Assembly (NCBI RefSeq): GCF_034314165.1
Contig: NZ_JAVIWK010000001.1
Coordinates: 620,001 to 684,000 of the forward strand
DNA from: Pseudomonas sp. Bout1
GTDB taxonomy: Bacteria; Pseudomonadota; Gammaproteobacteria; Pseudomonadales; Pseudomonadaceae
Direction of reading: 5' to 3'
DNA: 64,000 bases
The notes under the pieces: generated by a model
What the model saw: the letters and a program-made list of their open reading frames with translations, nothing else
Databases searched by the model: none
Told to the model about the DNA's origin: nothing
Made by a program: the position numbers and the translations under genes
Shown here: piece by piece, positions 53,601-60,151 of the stretch
How the letters are laid out: every line of letters starts with the position of its first letter
Numbering within the stretch: position 1 is the first letter of the stretch

Positions 53601-53607
53601 CGAGTAA
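47656..53607 (+). CDS. Giant protein of nine degenerate DUF4329-like modules, paralogue of the upstream gene
   Basis: This 1983-residue protein without a signal peptide has nine modules starting near residues 20, 236, 441, 661, 871, 1101, 1321, 1556 and 1756. Modules 4-9 match modules 2-7 of the upstream protein in order (for example PDGRVTDNG with DADGTVTDNG, and RPEQVSFGAVFA with RPGQVAYGAVFG). No module keeps the HxHP/SxxD residues, so it would be non-catalytic by that mechanism. There is no RDEL ending. The ATG at 47656 has GAGTG 9 bases upstream; a GTG two codons earlier is possible. Its stop is 6 bases from the convergent permease stop. Function unknown. Confidence 0.72.
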   Translation: MDSTELQDDQPGTVTVELAPLGPVFITANDAATWAHHQVSDQRGRVYGGVIVKRADNRYQPTVPIAGDARGFDFGTMLNTDAKGDFIHPQGYSVYAFYSSRTDQSKVQKDELAHWTPSQLQLDSSFFSMKGLVFIIEQRAFCPIYYLSGLHDSLIKYESTGSKTEADFLRVLKISRPPTDFENFIFLINSAARAGVLRVVVPNGVWGGKAGQVVEPWTISQTVEKVAQERQTPPHTQVFRHVKDAIRSALPPLDPSLQDMSLQGTYFGYLLIDDEREYVAHLPEAALKHVFALRHPKLTLPKGRPKLPSGFYLHGIYCSLLPATPPIVTKQTWLADCFFTASSLATAFAMVADDEQGMDFYLRANDGALLVYHCTGSPEQLRLVADQGRAADERLKAGTLTPAEFVREVAAVGTLTVLETGQVWDKAGIVGQDWRPYARILDSLSPVFVTADDAARYQHYASQQEDEYLLSFILQRSDGRFLASRLLRVAQQHAIWGVPPETGAYLTRVELEGHHIVALFERPSVAVARYYGDFDQRTARQKAFLASVPYVAAIFPVIHFSALTQALYTSGMKGTLIKYQTSGSAAEREFEQYLWDGRHGAIVPRPQGFDGTPEGMVKELLKVGELTVLLTDESWYNVQGRVPATWAPQTPFKASAPIDTPLSLVFTDLPTALQYAHDRMQAAPGGRRIGCILKHRSTSEYVVTEPADAVQSGDDPDFFALSRLFPAGSDGVPRLPSGFVLKGWYCRSEPDSSGIHAEPWLYESFIATLDFARAIAFARRHTDSNLALYFSTLDGAQLGYQFSGSAQEGQLFGVLPDGRVTDNGLADELRAGTLTPHALILKVAEAGALSVLQPATLWDTPGLVRDTWRPYASVQQPLLSSGFLQMEDAARYAHGQLKDQRERDYTGYILQRSDGLYVATEPLYVDDTGRFALGVVYPQDAKGRSLLPTGHTLKAVYGSCRGVSLIEPARMAREGWSREDAYLQAQFFSADDIYTLIQNRHQVPVGYLSSARDALLVYDMVDLPAQASLLKDVTPSALGSPVARNLDNGSLTAKEWVRQVAAAGSLRVVLPSPLWGASGLITEHWRPSRTISQRQRPEQVSFGAVFAKAQDAAQALHRQVAGYEAPTQTGYAFILKHRDKDAFVCTEVSPSWDKAGLFAQGGLFQTGGEGGFAYPANYQLHGLFYVRHWVPQGLVTHEHWLARHFLSAEDLDSAVLEARRLRETGALTGLPIFISTLDRALLRVQAPVSSTLFKPARQESGVFEDEKTLLAGGQMSPVAFINQVARLSWLSVVVPSDCWGRPGKLEVSQSSPWAAYGDFLRRPLSPLFSTQADAVRYVYQQPHSAGHGGLVLGRNGKFVATQAVPVSGEDFNPKEILPDDDVSQMLLAPGWKAVARYRCRGAAVLPFWLAEQENQVYQNLFATPVLGTLFKSAHLWTHEYLFGPDGSLLCFTLQDPDRDLMSRAQRDETTQLLEQLETSLQANHQAPHDPFGNALEQQLRAGRRQPSELVNQLVRVGTLTVLEGSPLWGTARKVLPGWMPGLAYLRPDEVQHAVADRALSPVFKHADDAARHGHEATHERGKLSVGVILKSSDNGHFVASSPVKGDDLKFNLDRVFISANLPLGYALHGLYVRLPTHASARLPQGVGYEQLIAPAAMLAALSFLRVLNAPDEQFLPLYLSCPDGALVRYQATRLDSDFTSAARQEAYLTSLHSNGTVDGYVLKLAQSGELRLLASSPFWVARARSLSASLPTLGELDPRLALGPLCAHPDDAARLVWQRFAPLARQARQGAILSNGDSDTFIAVQPVEDPGPSVPVGRRRDTPAYKALFEGVMNLGYTSTSTRYPKGYKVIGVQQLYKVDAQRRRLADRYEDALARNFVTQSEIRGAVEMLRQDGVAGGRYYFTPLHGGLIVFEPSYHADENQLLRDDWEEDGGTLKVLPSEVIRRLATSGKLTILEVDRFWLPRSQVARHLLQTLKEDDPAE

Positions 53608-53613
53608 CCGCTG

Positions 53614-54624
53614 TTAGCGCTTGCGCATCAAACCGATAAAAAACAGCCCGCCAATCGCCGCCGTGGCCACGCCAATCGGCAAGTCCTCGGGGGCGATCAT
53701 CGTGCGGGCTGCTACGTCGACCCACACCAGGAACACACTGCCCAACAGTACACACACCGGCAGTAACCGGCGATGCTCGGCGCCCACCAGGCGTCGCGCA
53801 ATGTGCGGCACCATCAGCCCCACAAAGCCGATGGAGCCGCTGATGGACACCAGCACGCCGGTCATCAGCGAGGCGATCAAAAACACTTTGAGCCGTACAT
53901 TGCGTGCGTTCAAACCCAGGGTCACGGCGGTCTGTTCGCCGGCCATCAATGCGTTCAATGGTCGCGCCATGCCCAGCAGCAACACCAGCCCCAGCAACAC
54001 GGTGGCAAAGGGAATTGCCAGCAATTCCCAGCGCGCGAGGCCGAGGCCGCCGAGCATCCAGAACATCACTGCCGAAGCCGCGCGGTGGTCGCCCATGAAC
54101 AGCAGCAGGTTGGCCACCGCCATCATCACGAACGACACGGCCACCCCGCACAGCAGCAACCGGTCACTCTCCAGGCGGCCGTTGCGACTGGCCACCGCCA
54201 GCACCACGATCATGCTCAACAATGCACCGATGAACGCGGCAATGGGCAGTGTCAACAGGCCAATCACTTCACCCACATGCAGCACCACGATCACCGCGCC
54301 AAGGGTGGCGCCGGAGGTCACACCCAGCAGGTGCGGGTCGGCCAGCGGGTTGCGTGTGACGGCCTGCAATACCGCACCGATCAATGCCAGCCCGGCGCCC
54401 ACCAAGGCGCCCAACAACATGCGCGGCACGCGGATCAGCCACACGATATGTTCCTGGCCGTTGCTCCAGTCCACTGCGCCAATACCGAAGGCCTTGTGCA
54501 GCAAAATTCGCCACACCACGTCCACCGGCACCCGCGCCGAGCCGAACCCCAGCGAGATAACGCACGAGATCAGCAGCAACGCGCCAAGGGCACTCAGCAG
54601 CAAGGCGTAGCGAGGGGTGATCAT
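53614..54624 (-). CDS. FecCD family ABC transporter permease (probable zinc or metallophore system)
   Basis: This 336-residue inner-membrane permease of the BtuC/FecCD type has about nine to ten hydrophobic segments, with RVPRMLLGALVGAGLALIGA followed by RNPLADPHLLGVTSGA, the conserved cytoplasmic and membrane segments of the family. It is the last gene of the receptor-ATPase-binding protein-permease operon. Its start overlaps the binding-protein stop as ATGA. The Zur-like operator upstream of the operon suggests zinc rather than iron. Confidence 0.88.
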   Translation of the reverse strand: MITPRYALLLSALGALLLISCVISLGFGSARVPVDVVWRILLHKAFGIGAVDWSNGQEHIVWLIRVPRMLLGALVGAGLALIGAVLQAVTRNPLADPHLLGVTSGATLGAVIVVLHVGEVIGLLTLPIAAFIGALLSMIVVLAVASRNGRLESDRLLLCGVAVSFVMMAVANLLLFMGDHRAASAVMFWMLGGLGLARWELLAIPFATVLLGLVLLLGMARPLNALMAGEQTAVTLGLNARNVRLKVFLIASLMTGVLVSISGSIGFVGLMVPHIARRLVGAEHRRLLPVCVLLGSVFLVWVDVAARTMIAPEDLPIGVATAAIGGLFFIGLMRKR

Positions 54625-55568
54625 TCGCCGTGGAACCCCTTGGCCAGGGTTTCAACCGCCAGCACATTGTCGATGCCGGGCGTGGCCTGCACGTAGGGGA
54701 TGACGATAAAGCGTTGGTTCTTGATCGCGTCCACCGATTGCAGCGCCGGGTTGTTGAGCAGGAATTGCTCTTTCTGCTCGGCGGTGATTTCGCTGTAGTC
54801 GACGATGACGATCACTTGCGGGTTGCGCTCCACCACGGTTTCCCAGTTGACCCGGGTCCAGCTGGCGTCCACATCATCCAGGATATTGCGCCCACCGGCC
54901 GCATCGATCAGCGCTTGGGGCATGCCCAGGCGGCCGGACGTCATGGCGCGGTCTTCACCGCTGTCGTAGAGGAAGACACGCGGCTTGTCGGCGGGCAGGG
55001 TTTTCTGCACCTCGGCCACCTGGGCCTGCATCTGCGCGATCAGCGCATTGGCGCGGTCCTGCACGTCGAAGATCTTGCCCAGGTTGCGCAGGTCGTTATA
55101 GGTGTCTTCCAGGGTGGCGGCCGGGCGCTTCATCACGAAGGCGCAGGACTCGGTCAGCTCATACACGTTGATGCCCAACGGTTGCAGGGTTTGCGGCGTG
55201 AGGTCGCCGCCCACGCGCATGCCGTAGTCCCAACCGGCGAAGAAGAAATCGACGTTGGCGTTGAGCAGGGTTTCCACCGAGGGGTATTTACTCGCCAGTT
55301 CCGGCAGGCCGTCGAGGATCTGCGCCATTTGCGGTGTCACCGACTTCCAGCCGGTCACGCCGCTGTAGCCGGCCATGTGCGACTTGAGGCCCAGGGCGAG
55401 CATCATCTGGGTCATGTTGATGTCGTGGCTGACCGCGTGTTTCGGCGCCTCGGCGAAGGTCACCTGACGGTTGCAGCTTTGGATGTTCAGCGGGTAATGA
55501 GTCGCTTCGGCGAATGCCTGGGAAGTGCCGAGCAGTAAAGCAAAAGACAGCAGGGAACGCAGGATCAT
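54621..55568 (-). CDS. ABC transporter substrate-binding protein of the FepB/BtuF type
   Basis: The 315-residue periplasmic protein has a signal peptide (1-20, ending QAFA) and the PBP class III layout, with FAEAPKHAVSHDINMTQMMLALGL, VETLLNANVDFFFAGWDYGM, then a linking helix and VVERNPQVIVIVDYSE. It would pass a metal chelate from the receptor to the permease. It overlaps the ATPase and permease genes by 4 bases each. The ligand is not known; zinc or a zinc-chelate is inferred from regulation. Confidence 0.87.
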   Translation of the reverse strand: MILRSLLSFALLLGTSQAFAEATHYPLNIQSCNRQVTFAEAPKHAVSHDINMTQMMLALGLKSHMAGYSGVTGWKSVTPQMAQILDGLPELASKYPSVETLLNANVDFFFAGWDYGMRVGGDLTPQTLQPLGINVYELTESCAFVMKRPAATLEDTYNDLRNLGKIFDVQDRANALIAQMQAQVAEVQKTLPADKPRVFLYDSGEDRAMTSGRLGMPQALIDAAGGRNILDDVDASWTRVNWETVVERNPQVIVIVDYSEITAEQKEQFLLNNPALQSVDAIKNQRFIVIPYVQATPGIDNVLAVETLAKGFHGE

Positions 55569-56353
55569 GGTTGGGTTATCCAGGTAATTCGGGGGTAGCC
55601 GGACAAAGGATGAGTGTCGATCAATGCTTCAACGCCAAACACCTCGCGCAGCAACTCGGCGGTGAGCACTTCGTGGGGTGCGCCGCTGGCGACGATGCGC
55701 CCATGGTTGATCACGTACAGGCGATCGCAGAACGCGGCGGCCAGGTTCAGGTCATGAATGCTCGCCAGGGTGGCGATGTTCAGGCGCTTGACCAGTTGCA
55801 GCAATTGCAGTTGGTAGCGGGGGTCGAGGTGGTTCGTCGGCTCGTCGAGGATCAGCAGTTGCGGCTGCTGGGCCAAGGCGCGGGCCAGGATCACGCGCTG
55901 CTTTTCACCGCCCGAGAGGGTGGCGAAGGCGTGGTCTTCAAAGCCCAGCAGGCCAACGGATTCGAGGGCTTGCCGGATCAGGTCCTGGTCTTCGACAGTG
56001 TCGCTGTCAAACAGGCCTTTATGGGGCGTGCGGCCCATGGCGACCACTTCATCCACCCGCAGGCCGAAGGCGTCGGGAAACTCCTGGAGCACTACGGCGA
56101 TACGTTGCGCGCACCACTTGGAGGATTGCTTCCAGACGTTCTGGTGTTCCAGCAGCACCTCACCTTCAGCCGGTTTGCTGAACCGATAGGCACACCGCAG
56201 CAGGCTGGTCTTGCCGCTGCCGTTGGGGCCGATCAGCCCCACAAACTCACCGGCACTCACGCGCAGGCTGGCGTCACGCAGTTGGAACTGGTGATGACAG
56301 TACTCGTGGCCTGGTGGGGTCCAGGCGAGGTCGGTGAGGTTGAGTGAAGTCAT
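55565..56353 (-). CDS. ABC transporter ATP-binding protein of the FepC/BtuD type
   Basis: This 262-residue ATPase has Walker A GPNGSGKTS, signature TLSGGEKQRVILARAL, Walker B LLILDEPTNHLDP, and the H-loop ASIHDLNLAAAF. It powers the FecCD-type permease. The ATG at 56353 is preferred (GAGAG upstream, MTSLNLTDL); an upstream TTG at 56395 abuts the receptor stop. It lies 42 bases after the receptor gene. Confidence 0.88.
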   Translation of the reverse strand: MTSLNLTDLAWTPPGHEYCHHQFQLRDASLRVSAGEFVGLIGPNGSGKTSLLRCAYRFSKPAEGEVLLEHQNVWKQSSKWCAQRIAVVLQEFPDAFGLRVDEVVAMGRTPHKGLFDSDTVEDQDLIRQALESVGLLGFEDHAFATLSGGEKQRVILARALAQQPQLLILDEPTNHLDPRYQLQLLQLVKRLNIATLASIHDLNLAAAFCDRLYVINHGRIVASGAPHEVLTAELLREVFGVEALIDTHPLSGYPRITWITQP

Positions 56354-56395
56354 CAATACTCTCGGGTCCAACACATTGGACAGTGTCGCATTCAA

Positions 56396-58498
56396 TTAAA
56401 AGGTGTAGTCGGCCGTCACAAACAACGACCTGGGTTCACCCAGGATCCATTGCTGGCCGTTATTGTATTGGCTGACGGCGTAGGTGCGGTCGAACAGGTT
56501 ATTCAATTGCAGGCCCAATGTCGTGTTGTGCATGGCTTTCCATGACACGGTGGCGTCCACCACGGTGTAGCTCGGCACCTCGCTGGTGTTGGCAGTGTCG
56601 GCATACCGCGCGTCCACGTAGCGCACACCGGCACCGGCGCGCACGTCGTCAGTGAGGGCTTTGCTCAACCACAGGTTGGCGGTGCGACGCGGTACGTCGG
56701 TTGGGCGGTTGCCGTCGCGGGACACTTGTTGGCCATTGACCTCTTCGGAAAAGTCGTCGTACTGCGCCCGCACGATGGCCGCGTTGGCTTGCAGTTGCCA
56801 GGCGTTCGGCAGTTGCAGGTCGAGGCTGGCTTCCAGGCCGTTGGAAGACTGTTGGCCGACTTGTTCCTTGAGGTCGGTGCCTGGCACATCGGTCAGCAGT
56901 TTCTTTTTGACGATGTGGTAGGCCGCCAGGGTCCATTCGCCACGCGCGTCCCAGAACGCCTGCTTGATGCCGATTTCGGTTTGCCTGGCCGTGGACAGGC
57001 CGAACTGCTGCTGGTTGGCGTCCAAGGTGATCAGGCTGCCGACGCCGTCGGTGCTGGTGGCGTACTGGCCATACACCGAGGTGTCCGGGGTGAAGGCGTA
57101 GACCAGGCCGGCTTTCCAGTTGTTACCGGTAAAGGTTTTGTCGGCGTCGCTGCCATCCATCAGGGATTGGCGGTCGATGTGGACGTAGTCGCGGCGCACG
57201 CCTGTGACCAACGACAGTTTGTCGGTCAGTTGCAGGCGGTTTTCGGCGAAAGCAGCGAGCTGTTTGGTGGTGCTGACGGACTGCGGCTTGAACGCGTCGG
57301 CGCTTTCAAACGGCTGTGGCACCGGATGCAGGATGTCGACTGGCTGGCCATCCGTCAGATCATTAAATGGCGCGTTACTGGCCAGGCGGAAGCGAATGCG
57401 GTTGTATTCAACGCCCGTCACGGTCTGGCTGTCGAGGCCGAACAGCATGTGTTTGAAGGTGAAGGTCTGGCGGTCGCCGACCTGTTCCTGGTTGTGCTTG
57501 ATGCTCAGGTAGTCTGCACGCACCAGGCTGGCGTTGACGTAGTTGTAGCTCTCGGCGTTCTGCCAGCGGCGCTGGTTTTTCAGGTACGACAGTTCGTTGC
57601 TGGCGCTGACGTTGTCGTTGATCTGCCACTTGCTGACCAGGCGTGTCCACTGGTCGTTGTAATGCTGGGTGTCGTTGCTGACGTTGTAGTTCTTGTCGCG
57701 CAGGCCCTTGTGCAACTGGCCGTTGATCAGCGGTGTGCCGTAATAGTTTTGCGGGGTCTGGTCGCCGTAGTCGGTGGAGAGCGTGAAGCTCAGGTCATCC
57801 GCCGCCTGCCAGCGCAGGGCAGCGCTGACAAAGTCGCTGGAGGACTCGCCGCGGTCGATGAAACCGTTGCTGCGCAGGCGGTTGATGTTCAGGCGATAGC
57901 TCAGGGTGTCGGTCAGCGAGCCGCCGCTGTCGAGGGCTTGTTGCTGGCGATCATAGGAGCCGTAGCCCAGGCGGACGTGGTTTTCGATCTCGCCTTCGAA
58001 GGGTTTCTTCGGCAGGGTATTGATCACCGCGCCGGTGGCGCCCTGGCCGTACATTACCGAGGCCGGGCCGCGCAGTACGTCTACCCGCTCTACCGACCAA
58101 GTGTCGACCGGGAAGGTGGAAGTGCCCGCGCCATCAAACATGCGGGCACCGTCGTACAGTTGCAGCACCGAACTCTGGCCGGTAAACCCGCGCGCCGACA
58201 ACGAGGTGCCGCCGTCGCCCGGCGTGCCGGTGCGGCTGATGCCGGTGGCCCGGGAAATGGCGTCCTGCACCGTGGCATCGCCCCGCGCGCGTATCTGCTC
58301 GCCCGTCTGGCTTTCAACACTGCCCGGGGTTTGCAGGGCCGTGAGGTTCAGGCGCGAACCTGCCGTGGTCGGGGTTTTCAGGTCGACGTACTCCTCATTG
58401 ACGGCCGGGGCAGAGACGGCACTGGCGGGAAGAGTCAGGGCCTGGGCACTGTTTTGCAGCGCGAGCAGGCACAAGCCGGACGCAAGGTAGTTGTTCAT
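56396..58498 (-). CDS. TonB-dependent outer-membrane receptor, probable zinc-chelate uptake
   Basis: This 700-residue protein has a signal peptide (about 1-20, MNNYLASGLCLLALQNSAQA), a plug domain with SVESQTGEQIRARGDATVQD and VERVDVLRGPASVMYGQGA, and a 22-strand beta barrel ending in aromatic TADYTF. It resembles siderophore receptors, but the gene order (receptor, ATPase, binding protein, permease) and Zur-like operator match, as I recall, the zinc-regulated PA2911-PA2914 system of P. aeruginosa. The ATG at 58498 gives the signal peptide directly; upstream ATGs would overlap the promoter. Confidence 0.88.
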   Translation of the reverse strand: MNNYLASGLCLLALQNSAQALTLPASAVSAPAVNEEYVDLKTPTTAGSRLNLTALQTPGSVESQTGEQIRARGDATVQDAISRATGISRTGTPGDGGTSLSARGFTGQSSVLQLYDGARMFDGAGTSTFPVDTWSVERVDVLRGPASVMYGQGATGAVINTLPKKPFEGEIENHVRLGYGSYDRQQQALDSGGSLTDTLSYRLNINRLRSNGFIDRGESSSDFVSAALRWQAADDLSFTLSTDYGDQTPQNYYGTPLINGQLHKGLRDKNYNVSNDTQHYNDQWTRLVSKWQINDNVSASNELSYLKNQRRWQNAESYNYVNASLVRADYLSIKHNQEQVGDRQTFTFKHMLFGLDSQTVTGVEYNRIRFRLASNAPFNDLTDGQPVDILHPVPQPFESADAFKPQSVSTTKQLAAFAENRLQLTDKLSLVTGVRRDYVHIDRQSLMDGSDADKTFTGNNWKAGLVYAFTPDTSVYGQYATSTDGVGSLITLDANQQQFGLSTARQTEIGIKQAFWDARGEWTLAAYHIVKKKLLTDVPGTDLKEQVGQQSSNGLEASLDLQLPNAWQLQANAAIVRAQYDDFSEEVNGQQVSRDGNRPTDVPRRTANLWLSKALTDDVRAGAGVRYVDARYADTANTSEVPSYTVVDATVSWKAMHNTTLGLQLNNLFDRTYAVSQYNNGQQWILGEPRSLFVTADYTF

Positions 58499-58562
58499 CG
58501 GACGATAAATCGCTTCTTCGAGGCGGTACTCGCCGCAGCGCGCGGCGAGTAGGGGATGCATC

Positions 58563-58583
58563 AAGTGTTATAATATAACACTT
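58563..58583 (-). promoter_or_regulatory. Zur-box-like palindrome upstream of the TonB receptor operon
   Basis: AAGTGTTATA and TATAACACTT are exact complements around one central A. The core GTGTTATAATATAACAC closely resembles gammaproteobacterial Zur operators such as that of E. coli znu (TGTTATAATATCAC). It lies 65 bases upstream of the receptor ATG and would cover the promoter, so zinc-loaded Zur should repress the operon. Confidence 0.72.
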
Positions 58584-58649
58584 TGTGCGGCGTGAGCGAA
58601 AGCCCGCCCAAGACTACATAACGCCTCCAGGCAGGGCATCTCGTCTGGT

Positions 58650-60032
58650 TCACGCTGAACCTGAGGTAGATTCACCTTGGCCAATAAGCCGTGAAAGCAC
58701 CAGGCGATCCAGTGCCCAGACCACGATCAACGAGGCGCCCACCAGCGGAAAGACAATCGCCAGCCCAAGCATGATCGCCATCGCGGTTTTCCATTTCGGC
58801 AGGTCGTGGCGCAACGGCGGAACCCCGAGGCTACCCTGCGGCCGGCGCTTCCACCAGATCACCAGGCCGCTGACGGCACTGAGCAGGATCATCAGGCAAA
58901 TCAGCAGCACGATGATCTGGTTGATTACGCCAAACATCTTGCCCTCGTGCAGCATCACGCCGGATTCGGTAACTCGCGCCACGCTGTTGTAGTGCTCCCA
59001 GCGCACATCGGCCAGGACCTTGCCGGTGTATTGGTCGACATGCAGGGTGGCGTCGTTGCGCGGGTCGTTGGCGAACACTGCGATGGTGAAAACGCCTTCG
59101 GCGGTGGTGGGGAAGGTGATGCTGTAGCCGGGCTCGACCTTGCGTGAGTTGGCGAGGTCGACCACCTGTTGCAGGCTGATGGTGGGCGCGGCCGGGCCTT
59201 GGGTCATGCCGCCATGCTGCATGTGTTCGGCATGCTCGCCGGACATCGGCATCGGCGTGTTTTCCATAGCCCATGGCACGGTCTGCTGCGTTGCCGTGTT
59301 GAGGCTGCGGGCCTGCTGGTCAGACTGAGGCACGTTGTTCCACATCGCCGCCGGAAATTTATTCCACAGCTCGGCGTATTGCTTGCCCCAGAAACCTGTC
59401 CAGGTCATGCCGCTGAGTAGCATCACCAGCAGGAACGCCGCGCCCCAGAAGCCGACCACCGCGTGCAGGTCCCGCCAGAACAGGCGGCCGCGACTGCCCA
59501 GGCGTGGCCACAAAATACCGGCTGCCGATTGACCCCGCGGCCACCACAAATAGACGCCCGAGATCACCAGCATCACGCCCCAGCCGGCGGCCAGTTCCAC
59601 CAGGCGATCACCGACGGTGCCGATCATCAACTCGCCATGCAGCGCGCGGGCAATGGCTTGCAGGTTGTACTTGGCGTCCTGTTCACCGAGCACGGCGCCG
59701 CGATACGGGTCGACGAATACAGTCACTTCGCGGCCGTCGTTGTGCATCACGAATTGCGCGCTGCTGGTGGCGTCGGCGGGGGGCAGGTATTTGCTGATCT
59801 GGCCTTGTGGATAGGCAGCCTGGGCGCGTTGCAGTTGCTCGTCGGCACTCAGTGCGTGCTCGGCGCTTTGCACCGTCAGCAGGTTGCCGTACATCAGCGG
59901 GTCGAGCTGGGGCTTGAACAAGTAGATGATGCCGGTCAGGGCCAGCAGCACCATGAACGGCGCGACAAACAGCCCGGCGTAGAAATGCCAGCGCCAGGCC
60001 AGGTTGTAGAAGGAAATCTTCGGTGGGTTCAT
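58650..60032 (-). CDS. PepSY domain-containing inner-membrane protein
   Basis: This 460-residue protein has four main hydrophobic helices and PepSY-type periplasmic regions. WRWHFYAGLFVAPFMVLLAL starts the first helix; conserved histidines in ARALHGELMIG, WRDLHAVVGFWG and TESGVMLHEGKMFGVIN may bind haem. Related PiuB-like proteins accompany TonB receptors and may reduce or process metals or chelates at the membrane. It lies after oprC, separated by a REP repeat, so it probably belongs to the copper cluster. The ATG at 60032 has GGAG 9 bases upstream. Confidence 0.85.
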   Translation of the reverse strand: MNPPKISFYNLAWRWHFYAGLFVAPFMVLLALTGIIYLFKPQLDPLMYGNLLTVQSAEHALSADEQLQRAQAAYPQGQISKYLPPADATSSAQFVMHNDGREVTVFVDPYRGAVLGEQDAKYNLQAIARALHGELMIGTVGDRLVELAAGWGVMLVISGVYLWWPRGQSAAGILWPRLGSRGRLFWRDLHAVVGFWGAAFLLVMLLSGMTWTGFWGKQYAELWNKFPAAMWNNVPQSDQQARSLNTATQQTVPWAMENTPMPMSGEHAEHMQHGGMTQGPAAPTISLQQVVDLANSRKVEPGYSITFPTTAEGVFTIAVFANDPRNDATLHVDQYTGKVLADVRWEHYNSVARVTESGVMLHEGKMFGVINQIIVLLICLMILLSAVSGLVIWWKRRPQGSLGVPPLRHDLPKWKTAMAIMLGLAIVFPLVGASLIVVWALDRLVLSRLIGQGESTSGSA

Positions 60033-60080
60033 CAGGGTGTGCTCCGCAAAGGCTTGGATTTTTTGTGTTATCGAGGACGC

Positions 60081-60148
60081 CATCGCGGGCAAGCCCACTC
60101 CCACAGGGGGAATGCATTGCAACTGTGGGAGCTGGCTTGCCTGCGATG
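60081..60148. repeat. REPIN-like inverted repeat between oprC and the PepSY gene
   Basis: CATCGCGGGCAAGCCCACTC (60081 on) pairs imperfectly with GAGCTGGCTTGCCTGCGATG. The loop contains GGGGGAATGCATT, nearly the same as in the repeat at 34219-34281, so the two share a recent origin. Confidence 0.85.
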
Positions 60149-60151
60149 CGC

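Noticed and set aside
56726..58552. A 608-codon open frame on the plus strand opposite the TonB receptor
   Set aside because: Its translation has no family features, while the minus strand encodes a complete receptor with signal peptide, plug and barrel.
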